Below, in pieces: positions 7,137-12,785 of a stretch of 15,956 nucleotides of DNA. A model generated the notes under the pieces. The model had not been told where the DNA came from. It saw nothing but the letters and a program-made list of their open reading frames with translations, and did not search any database. The position numbers and the translations under genes are program-made. Location: positions 1,539-17,494 of the forward strand of contig JAGTQS010000032.1 of the NCBI GenBank assembly GCA_018397055.1, in the 5' to 3' direction. This stretch comes from Candidatus Bathyarchaeota archaeon. Lineage in GTDB: Archaea > Thermoproteota > Bathyarchaeia > Bathyarchaeales > DTEX01. Position 1 is the first letter of the stretch. Every line of letters starts with the position of its first letter.

Positions 7137-7370
7137 ATGTTTGAGCAAGTAAAATGCCCGCAATGTGGCGCACCATACCCAAAAAAGATTCCTGAATGGG
7201 TTACTTGCATTCAATGTCCTTACTGCAATGCATCAATCCTTATACAAAAGAGGACTGAAAATGTTCAACTGGCCAAAGTAGTTTATGTGGAGAATGTTGT
7301 TTCAAAATCGCCAAAGCAGTTTTGCCTAGCTGAATTCTCTGAGTTTATGAAAAAAAAGGATATTTGCTAG
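7137..7370 (+). CDS. small zinc-ribbon protein
   Basis: This 77-residue protein has an N-terminal zinc ribbon: CPQCGAPYP (C7, C10) and CIQCPYC (C24, C27, C30), about 17 residues apart. A short C-terminal part follows, VVYVENVVSKSPKQFCLAEF, ending SEFMKKKDIC. Four of the five cysteines would be enough for one Zn2+. Zinc ribbons of this size occur in transcription factors and in protein-interaction adaptors; no helix-turn-helix is visible. The perfect palindrome immediately before its ATG suggests tight, perhaps self-, regulation. A 34-codon ORF with a similar tail starts 24 nt after its stop. Function unknown. Confidence 0.75.
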   Translation: MFEQVKCPQCGAPYPKKIPEWVTCIQCPYCNASILIQKRTENVQLAKVVYVENVVSKSPKQFCLAEFSEFMKKKDIC

Positions 7371-7393
7371 ATCCTATTTCGGGTGTGCTGAAA

Positions 7394-7498
7394 ATGAGCA
7401 ACGTTGTTCTCTATGTAAGCGAGGATGGGGTTGTGGAAGGACCAGAACCTTATAGAACAAAAGCCGAGAAATGGTTATCAGAATTCATGAAAACATAA
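7394..7498 (+). CDS. 34-residue ORF resembling the tail of the zinc-ribbon protein
   Basis: ATG at 7394, with GGGTGTG about 7 nt upstream, opens 34 codons to TAA at 7496. The product MSNVVLYVSEDGVVEGPEPY continues to KWLSEFMKT. Its order V-V-x-Y-V then E-F-M-K matches the end of the preceding protein (KVVYVENVV ... SEFMKK), though it lies in a different frame. It may be a short companion protein or the remnant of a duplicated zinc-ribbon gene that lost its ribbon. It converges on the PH-like gene 20 nt away. Confidence 0.45.
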   Translation: MSNVVLYVSEDGVVEGPEPYRTKAEKWLSEFMKT

Positions 7499-7517
7499 AA
7501 AAGGAAGAGTTTCCAAG

Positions 7518-7949
7518 CTAAACTGTTTCGCCGCCAACAGCTTTTTGAATAGCTGCCGTCCAGCCGTCAAGGTCTCTGACTTCGAAGCTAGGATTTTCTT
7601 GTCCTTCTGGGGTATCCAGGCTCACTATTAGTACGTTGTACTGTTCTTTGCTGAACAAGGATGGAGGCGCATCAATCGTGCCTTTCTTTCTTTCACGTGT
7701 CTCCGTCATTGCTCCAAGAACGCTTGTCACTGGTAGGTTGATCTTAATGCCGACATTGCGAACCTCTTTTTTCTTAGAAAGAATTCCACCGCGCTCCACT
7801 ACTTCTTGCTGTATGAAAATGAACCTCTTGTTCGTCAAAATCAGTCTCCCCCACATTGGATATCCATAACGACTATGACCCCGATGATAGTATGCATTAG
7901 GCTCGTCTCTGATTGCATGTTCATCTCTTCCAAGCATGAATACACTCAT
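7518..7949 (-). CDS. PH-like (bacterial PH/GRAM-type) domain protein
   Basis: I place the start at ATG 7949 because GGAGGAG lies 10 nt upstream. The frame is open to an ATG at 8018, but that has no ribosome site. The resulting 143 residues begin MSVFMLGRDEHAIRDEPNAY and include WGRLILTNKRFIFIQQEV. That strand-turn-strand signature (G-x-L-x-L-T-N-x-R) marks bacterial PH and GRAM-like domains, which act in membrane-associated or protein-binding roles. No membrane segment or catalytic motif is seen. It is the last gene of a minus-strand run after the transglutaminase-like and four-helix membrane genes, so it may bind the cytoplasmic face of the same membrane complex (inference). Confidence 0.7.
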   Translation of the reverse strand: MSVFMLGRDEHAIRDEPNAYYHRGHSRYGYPMWGRLILTNKRFIFIQQEVVERGGILSKKKEVRNVGIKINLPVTSVLGAMTETRERKKGTIDAPPSLFSKEQYNVLIVSLDTPEGQENPSFEVRDLDGWTAAIQKAVGGETV

Positions 7950-8051
7950 GTCTTCTTTCTCCTCCTTTACGAAACTTATATTGAGAATTGGACTATTTAA
8001 ATCTAACAGTCCTAGCATATTTGCAGATGTTGTAATTCAAATGCTGATTTT

Positions 8052-9029
8052 TCACTTTTCATATGCAACGATTGGCACGTATTCTACTATACCTATGTCG
8101 ATTATAGGTATCACACCGAAGTCAGAGTCTTCGTAAGTTGGATCCAGTGGAATCCAGTCATGAAGATTTTTACCGTCCTTAAGCAGTTTTTTCTGAAACG
8201 GTTTGTATAGTTCTGGTGCATCAGGAAGATATACTCCTGTGTAAACGTGATCAGGGTTATTGTCATTGTCGGTGTCAGCTATAAAGAAACAAACGTCAAA
8301 TCCTATTGACATCAACAAGGAAGCAAGAAGGACAGCTTTATCGTCACAATCCCCACCACCCAGTTTAAGTGTGACTTCCGGAGGCTGTACTTCTTCAGTA
8401 CTTCGAGGGTCATGAATATACGCAATCTCATCGCGCACATATTCGTAAAGGCGACGCGCCTGTTTGAAATCCCCTGCAGCAAATTTCTTGCCAAGGCTCA
8501 CTGCAAGGTTTCGAACTTCCTGTGTCTTCTTTGTGGCAAAAGAAATCATTATTTGAGTAGTCTCCGTGATCTGCTTCTTTATCTGTTTCTGACTCTTGCC
8601 TGAAAATGCTTCTGTTGAACCTAACATAATGCTGTTTATTTCTTGCTCAGTGTATTCAATCATCTTTTGAAATCTCTCAATCTCTTGTTCATTGTCATAA
8701 TAGGAAGCATGTTTTCGTAGGTTTGGAAGAATTGCGGTCACAAGCGCAGCGTTGATACCAGCGGCATAGGCTGAGTAAGCAAGAGATGAGATTTCATCTC
8801 CTTGTCTTTTCTTTTCTAATGATCGGGTGAAATAGTAGAGTGTTGCAGACTGCATCATATAAGCGATGACTTTCACGATATTGTACTCTTTTTCAGACTC
8901 GATTCTTTGAAACAGCTTTCTAATTGCACTGCTGTTAATCTCCAATAGGTTCTTTTGTGCGATTTGGATATCGCCTTGACCTATTTTCTGCACAATGTGA
9001 TACAGGTCTTTTAACAAATCGTCTGTCAT
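8052..9029 (-). CDS. transglutaminase-like cysteine peptidase superfamily protein
   Basis: This 325-residue protein has a mainly helical N-terminal half (1-200) and a C-terminal transglutaminase-like core. The core shows the expected triad in order: C228 in LGGGDCDDKAVLLASLL, H261 in NPDHVYTGVYLP, and D296 in WIPLDPTYED. In microbes this fold is usually a cysteine protease or amidase rather than a crosslinker. No signal peptide is visible, and the moderately hydrophobic stretch near 82-102 is too weak for a confident membrane helix. Upstream by 45 nt lies a four-helix membrane protein and downstream a PH-like protein, suggesting a membrane-linked processing unit. ATG 9029 is the only long-frame start, with AAGGA about 14 nt upstream. 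Substrate unknown. Confidence 0.82.
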   Translation of the reverse strand: MTDDLLKDLYHIVQKIGQGDIQIAQKNLLEINSSAIRKLFQRIESEKEYNIVKVIAYMMQSATLYYFTRSLEKKRQGDEISSLAYSAYAAGINAALVTAILPNLRKHASYYDNEQEIERFQKMIEYTEQEINSIMLGSTEAFSGKSQKQIKKQITETTQIMISFATKKTQEVRNLAVSLGKKFAAGDFKQARRLYEYVRDEIAYIHDPRSTEEVQPPEVTLKLGGGDCDDKAVLLASLLMSIGFDVCFFIADTDNDNNPDHVYTGVYLPDAPELYKPFQKKLLKDGKNLHDWIPLDPTYEDSDFGVIPIIDIGIVEYVPIVAYEK

Positions 9030-9074
9030 TATCGGTCATCTGTTCCTTAGAGATGAATGTAGATATTGGAATCC

Positions 9075-9509
9075 TCACTTGCTTCTGGTAAGGTATGCAA
9101 TTATGCCTGATATGCCACTCAATGTCGCCGCAGCACCCATCATGTAGTAAAGCACACTTAAGAACACCCACAATGAAGCATTTGCAGGCACAAAATCCTC
9201 GAGCATAATTAGCAATCCTTGTGAGAGAGTGAGGAGGACAATCCCAATTCCAAGATTTACTGCACTGCCTTTGACCGAAAGCTTCCATATTCCTAGAGAA
9301 CCAAAAAAGACAAGAGCGCCCATTGCAAATGTCAATCCACATAATGCTATCATCAATTGAGATGAAAGTGAAGGAGTTCCTTCAGCACGTGTTATTTTGT
9401 TGAGGACAATGATTAAAGTGAGCAACCCTGCACTTAACACAGTTCCTGTCCCAGTGACCCCCAGCACAAAGCCAGCTAAAGTGAGTCTGCTCTTTTTTTC
9501 AACATCCAT
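9075..9509 (-). CDS. four-helix integral membrane protein
   Basis: These 144 residues contain four strongly hydrophobic segments: about 11-36, 52-75, 82-104 and 113-140. The loops are short, and positive charges lie at the N terminus (MDVEKKSR) and C terminus (YLTRSK), so both ends are probably cytoplasmic. No family motif is recognised. A TATA-like AATTTAATAAACC on the reverse strand (9541-9553) lies about 35 nt before the ATG and makes this the first gene of an apparent operon with the transglutaminase-like and PH-like genes. It may anchor them at the membrane (inference from order). Confidence 0.75.
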   Translation of the reverse strand: MDVEKKSRLTLAGFVLGVTGTGTVLSAGLLTLIIVLNKITRAEGTPSLSSQLMIALCGLTFAMGALVFFGSLGIWKLSVKGSAVNLGIGIVLLTLSQGLLIMLEDFVPANASLWVFLSVLYYMMGAAATLSGISGIIAYLTRSK

Positions 9510-9540
9510 GAAGATCCCAAATAAAAGATTCCAACTGCAT

Positions 9541-9553
9541 GGTTTATTAAATT
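9541..9553 (-). promoter_or_regulatory. TATA-like box of the membrane/transglutaminase/PH operon
   Basis: On the reverse strand the sequence reads AATTTAATAAACC, 32-44 nt before the ATG at 9509. It is the only clear AT box in the gap upstream of this operon. Assigned by eye. Confidence 0.4.
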
Positions 9554-9663
9554 TGCGCTGTCATGCGATAGCGTGCGCGTTTCCAACATGGAAAGTGCTG
9601 TAAGCTTCTTCCAGTGAGCTGTACTACTGCAAAAAATAAAAAAGGGGGACCTGCGGGTGATTT

Positions 9664-9811
9664 CTCCACACTGTGGGGAGTGCAAATCCTACCCCCCGCA
9701 CCTGAAATTAAGCCACAATTTGAGCTTATTTCAACGAAAGAAACTCAATTTAAGATGTTGTATGGAAACGTGTGCGGGGGATAAGATTTCAGCACAAAAT
9801 TACCAGTAAAA
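9664..9811. repeat. MITE-like element copy A
   Basis: The left arm GTGCAAATCCTACCCCCCGC (from 9680) is inverted in the right arm (9772-9795), whose reverse complement begins GTGCTGAAATCTTATCCCCC. The right arm continues to the shared terminus TTACCAGTAAAA, ending at 9811. A hairpin CTCCACA-CTG-TGGGGAG at 9664-9680, with one mismatch, abuts the left arm. The usual TTTTACTGG terminus is not clear on the left. With the leftward promoter at 9541-9553 and TATA-like tracts near 9860 and 9938, this accounts for the 9510-9981 gap. Confidence 0.65.
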
Positions 9812-9981
9812 TGTGCCCTTGGTCGCCGTAGTTAGAAAGCGCTATTATCGAGTCTATCGTAATTTTAAAAAGAGGAATGGATAGCAATTATATTAGTTTC
9901 GTTCTATTGGTCTTCAAAGCTTGTGAAGTAGTGGCACATTTTAAAAGGTTTTCAGCAATTAATAGCTGTTTGTGGAATAAA

Positions 9982-10461
9982 TTGGTTGAGCGAGTTTACT
10001 TGGATACAAACGTGTATTGTAGACCTTTTGATGATCAAAGTGATACGCGAATTCGAATGGAATCAAGTGCTTTTATCGAGATTGCTGAAGACTCTCTGCG
10101 TGGTAAAATAGTTATCGTAAGTTCTGATTATGTAAAATTTGAGATTGGGAAGATCCTAGATCCATTAAAGAGAAAAGATGTAAGGGGTTTTGAAAGAACT
10201 CTAGCTTCGGTAAATGTAGCCAGTGATAAGCGAATAGTTACCTTGGCAAGAAAGTTCTCAGCTGAATGTAGCTTAAACCCCTTGGATGCATTGCACATTT
10301 CTTCCGCTTGCCTAGGGAAGGCTAAGTGGTTTTTAACCTGTGATGACGAAATTTTGCAAAAGGGTCGCTGCATTGAAGAGCTTGCAGCGAAAGAGGAGTA
10401 TAGGTTAAAAGTGAGAAATCCAATTAATTATTTTAGAAGAAGAAAGGAAGTGAAAAAATGA
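9982..10461 (+). CDS. PIN-domain toxin (VapC-like ribonuclease)
   Basis: I choose TTG 9982, giving 159 residues that begin MVERVYLDTNVYCRPFDD. The open frame reaches back to ATG 9877, but the second PIN gene at 12056 starts at the equivalent TTG-GTT context, and the upstream extension does not resemble a PIN domain. The four PIN acidic positions are present: D8 (YLDTN), E54 (VKFEIGKI), D102 (PLDALHISSA) and D121 (LTCDDEI). PIN toxins are Mg2+-dependent RNases, often acting on tRNA or rRNA. The stop overlaps the next start as ATGA, so toxin and antitoxin are coupled, with the toxin first. A TTTTAAAAGG tract at 9939-9948 could be its TATA box. Confidence 0.82.
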   Translation: MVERVYLDTNVYCRPFDDQSDTRIRMESSAFIEIAEDSLRGKIVIVSSDYVKFEIGKILDPLKRKDVRGFERTLASVNVASDKRIVTLARKFSAECSLNPLDALHISSACLGKAKWFLTCDDEILQKGRCIEELAAKEEYRLKVRNPINYFRRRKEVKK

Positions 10462-10664
10462 CTGAGACTCAAATAGCCACAGTGGAAGTACCATTCGAAG
10501 CACTTGTAAAGGAGCTCGGAGCAAAAAGGGCTATAAAATTCCTAAGCGAAATTAGACGGAAATATGGCGATTCTGTTGTGGAACTTAGAAAAGCCACAGA
10601 AAAACTAACAATAGAACAAATCGAAAAAGAGATTACACAGTTGAAAAAGGAAGGCAAAATATAA
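10458..10664 (+). CDS. probable antitoxin partner of the PIN toxin
   Basis: This 68-residue highly charged protein starts at an ATG overlapping the toxin stop (ATGA), with AAGGAAGTG just upstream as ribosome site. The sequence (VPFEALVKELGAKRAIKFLS, then KATEKLTIEQIEKEITQL) is predicted to be helical with a C-terminal coiled-coil-like helix, as expected for a segment that wraps around a PIN toxin. No clear AbrB, MetJ/Arc or HTH DNA-binding motif is visible. Assignment rests on size, charge and strict coupling to the toxin. Confidence 0.7.
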   Translation: MTETQIATVEVPFEALVKELGAKRAIKFLSEIRRKYGDSVVELRKATEKLTIEQIEKEITQLKKEGKI

Positions 10665-10731
10665 AACTACACAACATAGCACGAACCTTTGACCATTAAA
10701 AACACTTTTCGTAAACTTGAATAACAAAACA

Positions 10732-10865
10732 TTTTGCTAGTAAATTTGTGCGCAAATCCCCCCATTCAATTAAGGCGCATTATAAGCTTATTTTTCCATA
10801 ATGATCTTGATTTGTGGTTTTGGGCTGTTTGAGGTCGATATTTAAGCAAAGGTTTACTAGTAAAA
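10732..10865. repeat. MITE-like element copy B (134 bp, complete ends)
   Basis: TTTTGCTAGTAAA (10732-10744) and TTTACTAGTAAAA (10853-10865) are terminal inverted repeats matching at 12 of 13 positions. Inside the left end are GTGCGCAAATCCCCCC and AATTAAGGCGCATTATAAGC, matching the other copies. The element is too short to encode a protein. The rest of the 10665-11009 gap is AT-rich with no supported gene. Confidence 0.7.
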
Positions 10866-11009
10866 GCAATAACTCTGAAACCACAATAAGCCAAGAGATG
10901 AGAGGCAAAAATTAAGCAAAAAAGCAGGCGGAAGTGCTTATGCCACTCGAACATTAGCAAATATTAAATTATGATTAATTATTAAAATACACTCTCAGCT
11001 GGAATCTGC

Positions 11010-11603
11010 TTGAAAATTTGGCTAGGGCATTATGTAGATAACACCAAAGAGTGGTTTATTACTTGGGCAAGAGATATAACAGAATTAGTTTTGATGATTG
11101 ACGGAATTGTTGGCGAACCAGATCAAAGGTCTCTACGGCAACTCTTCACGCCGGGTTTTGCAAACTGTCATGTTGACTTTAGCAAGGACGGATACCCCTC
11201 TATTTCGCCAGCAAAAGACAAAATTTTGAGGGAGAACTGGCTTCATGTCGAAGGGACGGTCGGTCGGGAAGAAAATGTAATTGATCATATTCGAAGGGTT
11301 GCTAAACGTAGCAAGAATAACAATATAGCGCCTCGCGAAATAAAAATATGGCTAGGGACTTATGAACACAAAAATAAAACCAGCGGCGATGACTGCTTTA
11401 TAGTCTGGGCAGCAAGCAAACAAGAAGCCATAGAGCTTGTGAGCGCCAATACTGAAAAATCCTTTGAAAAACATCTAAGACCATTGCTGAAGGCAGGATT
11501 TATCAACATTCATGTGGGCTTTAAGTCTAATCGGATGGTCTTAACGCCTCCAAGGGAGGATGTCAAAAGTGGAGTTTGGATTTATCTGGAGGATTTTGAG
11601 TAA
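11010..11603 (+). CDS. uncharacterised protein made of two tandem copies of one domain
   Basis: This 197-residue protein contains an internal duplication. Repeat 1 (residues 2-82) begins KIWLGHYVDNTKEWFITWA and repeat 2 (111-195) begins IKIWLGTYEHKN with DDCFIVWAASKQEA. The shared order is K-I-W-L-G, then F-I-x-W-A, a helix, then L-F-T-P-G-F-A-N-C-H-V-D-F in repeat 1 against L-L-K-A-G-F-I-N-I-H-V-G-F in repeat 2, then S-P or T-P, and a closing W-x-x-x-E. The linker (83-110) is basic. I do not recognise the family. No catalytic, membrane or metal motif is evident, and the alternating strand/helix pattern suggests a small alpha/beta fold. The start is a TTG with a weak ribosome site. It lies alone between two TA pairs and between repeat copies B and C. 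Confidence 0.7.
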   Translation: MKIWLGHYVDNTKEWFITWARDITELVLMIDGIVGEPDQRSLRQLFTPGFANCHVDFSKDGYPSISPAKDKILRENWLHVEGTVGREENVIDHIRRVAKRSKNNNIAPREIKIWLGTYEHKNKTSGDDCFIVWAASKQEAIELVSANTEKSFEKHLRPLLKAGFINIHVGFKSNRMVLTPPREDVKSGVWIYLEDFE

Positions 11604-11746
11604 GACGTCAAGAGTATGAAGACGCAAACCAAGAAATTCTGATATAATACGATAATGTTAGTCAGAAAGCAAAACGTCTTAGAATGAGGCTAAATTGTCA
11701 AATACGGGTGGGATTTGAACCGCCGTCAAACATACTCTGAGCATAT

Positions 11747-11885
11747 TTTTACTGGCAAAATCGGGTGGGGGTCCCACCCCCCGCACTAAAAATAAAGCCC
11801 TATAAAAGCGTATTTTGGATAAAGAAGCTTGTTTTCAAGGTTTGTAGGTGGGGTCTGAAATTTCAACACAAAATTACCAGTAAAA
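11747..11885. repeat. MITE-like element copy C (139 bp, complete ends)
   Basis: TTTTACTGGCAAAA (11747-11760) is inverted as AAATTACCAGTAAAA at the right end (11871-11885). Inside the left end, GGTGGGGGTCCCACCCCCCG forms a strong local hairpin followed by CACTAAAAATAAAGCCCTAT. The right half carries GGTGGGGTCTGAAATTTC, the inverted form of the C-run and AAAT segment in the other copies. No protein is encoded. The rest of the 11604-12055 gap holds a T-arm-like motif (11706-11717) and the promoter of the second TA pair. Confidence 0.72.
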
Positions 11886-11964
11886 CTTTTATAGGAACAG
11901 TAAATTGTATGGAAGTGCGTTTTCTATCATGTTTACATGATTATAGTCATTTTTGCTCATAAAC

Positions 11965-12006
11965 TTAAGTTAACTTAACAATCCTAGTCTGCTTAAGATA
12001 TAAAAG
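11965..12006 (+). promoter_or_regulatory. palindrome plus TATA box upstream of the second PIN toxin
   Basis: TTAAGTTAACTTAA (11965-11978) is a perfect 14-bp palindrome. About 20 nt downstream is GATATAAAAGC (about 11997-12007), a strong archaeal TATA box, some 50 nt before the TTG start at 12056. TA operons usually repress themselves, so the palindrome is a candidate site for the toxin-antitoxin complex. Confidence 0.5.
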
Positions 12007-12055
12007 CTAGAAACATAAAATAGAAACGCAGCGATCAAGATCGGATGTATCCAGT

Positions 12056-12535
12056 TTGGTTCGAGTTTATTTGGAGCTTTCCGTTTTAATAGCCCTAGCT
12101 AACCAGTTTGACCTATTTCATAACCAAACAAGGGAGTTTTTAGACATTGCAAAGAACTTCGGTTTTGAGTTGGTATCATGTAAACAAGCTGTTGAAATGG
12201 ATTTAGCTATAGGTGTCGCTAAGAGACCGTTGAGAGTTACTGACGCACTTAGAATATTGGAGGTCATAGAAGTCTACGGCATCAAGCTTCTAAGCCCACA
12301 TTCGAGAACCCTTCTTTTGTTAGTTAACGAGTATTTGGATGGAACATCTCTAAAGATTGGCGACTTACTACACTATGCTGGGGCAACCTTTTTGAACGCA
12401 GATTACCTTGCTTCATGGAACAAAGACGACTTTAACCCACACTACGAGAAAATTATAAACAAAGTTAACAAGAAGAAAAACCTAAAAACTATAAAAGTGG
12501 GCACGCCCAATATGATTTTAGAGTGGTTAAAATGA
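12056..12535 (+). CDS. second PIN-domain toxin with variant active-site residues
   Basis: This 159-residue PIN protein has the same length as the one at 9982 and starts at TTG in the same context. Recognisable blocks are VYLELSVLIALANQFDLFHN (4-23), KQAVEMDLAIG around E47, LKIGDLLHYAGATFL with D103, and ADYLASWNKDDF. The first active-site aspartate is E7 and the C-terminal one is replaced in S-W-N-K-D-D-F. An S/T-W-N motif is common in one PIN subgroup, but E at the first position is less usual, so nuclease activity may be reduced or altered. Its stop overlaps the next ATG as ATGA. A palindrome and TATA box lie upstream. Confidence 0.75.
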   Translation: MVRVYLELSVLIALANQFDLFHNQTREFLDIAKNFGFELVSCKQAVEMDLAIGVAKRPLRVTDALRILEVIEVYGIKLLSPHSRTLLLLVNEYLDGTSLKIGDLLHYAGATFLNADYLASWNKDDFNPHYEKIINKVNKKKNLKTIKVGTPNMILEWLK

Positions 12536-12696
12536 GTAGCACTGAAATAGCCAAACAAATACATGAAGATGTAGATCAAATGTTGAAGGGCTTAAGCATA
12601 AAAGACCAAGAAACAGTGCTCAAAGAAGCTCACAACATAGTTGAAAGCTTGAAAAGAATAGAGCGGATAACAAGCAAAGTTAAAGCCCAAGCTTGA
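12532..12696 (+). CDS. probable antitoxin partner of the second PIN toxin
   Basis: An ATG overlapping the toxin stop (ATGA) opens 54 codons ending TGA at 12694. The product (MSSTEIAKQIHEDVDQMLKG, then a helical KEAHNIVESLKRIERI segment) is charged and helical with no DNA-binding motif visible. The arrangement is identical to the pair at 9982-10664, although the two antitoxin sequences do not look alike. Assigned from overlap, size and composition. Confidence 0.65.
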   Translation: MSSTEIAKQIHEDVDQMLKGLSIKDQETVLKEAHNIVESLKRIERITSKVKAQA

Positions 12697-12719
12697 ACTA
12701 TCCCCCCTTATAAAGAGTA

Positions 12720-12785
12720 AAATTTACTGGCAAATTTGTGCGTAAATCCCACCCCCTCCGCATCAGAAAGCCATATATGCATATT
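12720..12785. repeat. MITE-like element copy D, left half only, at the 3' end of nadX
   Basis: TTTACTGGCAAATTTGTGCG (from 12723) followed by TAAATCCCACCCCCTCCGCA matches the left ends of copies B and C. It continues as CAGAAAGCCATATATGCATA into the stop codon of the minus-strand nadX gene (12784-12786). No right end is visible, so it is a solo arm or an element truncated at the gene border. It may serve as the transcript end for the convergent genes. Confidence 0.6.

Noticed and set aside
7950..8018. ATG 8018 as start of the PH-like protein
   Set aside because: No ribosome site precedes it, while GGAGGAG lies at ideal distance before ATG 7949.
8935..9342. 135-codon minus-strand frame between the membrane and transglutaminase-like genes
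   Set aside because: It overlaps both genes in another frame; the Cys/Trp-rich sequence shows no domain, and the two flanking genes are convincing.
9877..9981. ATG 9877 as start of the first PIN toxin
   Set aside because: The extra 35 residues do not resemble a PIN domain; TTG 9982 places the first catalytic Asp at residue 8 and matches the start of the second PIN gene.
10766..10960. 64-codon minus-strand frame over element B
   Set aside because: It coincides with the repeat element and has no ribosome site or protein-like signature.
11601..11681. Inverted pair TAAGACGT / ACGTCTTA around 11601 and 11674
   Set aside because: Only 8 bp with a 65-bp gap, one arm spanning a stop codon; expected by chance at this scale.
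5874..12785. CRISPR array made of the repeated C-run sequences
   Set aside because: The repeats are kilobases or hundreds of bases apart, occur in both orientations and vary in sequence; there is no regular repeat-spacer pattern and no cas gene.
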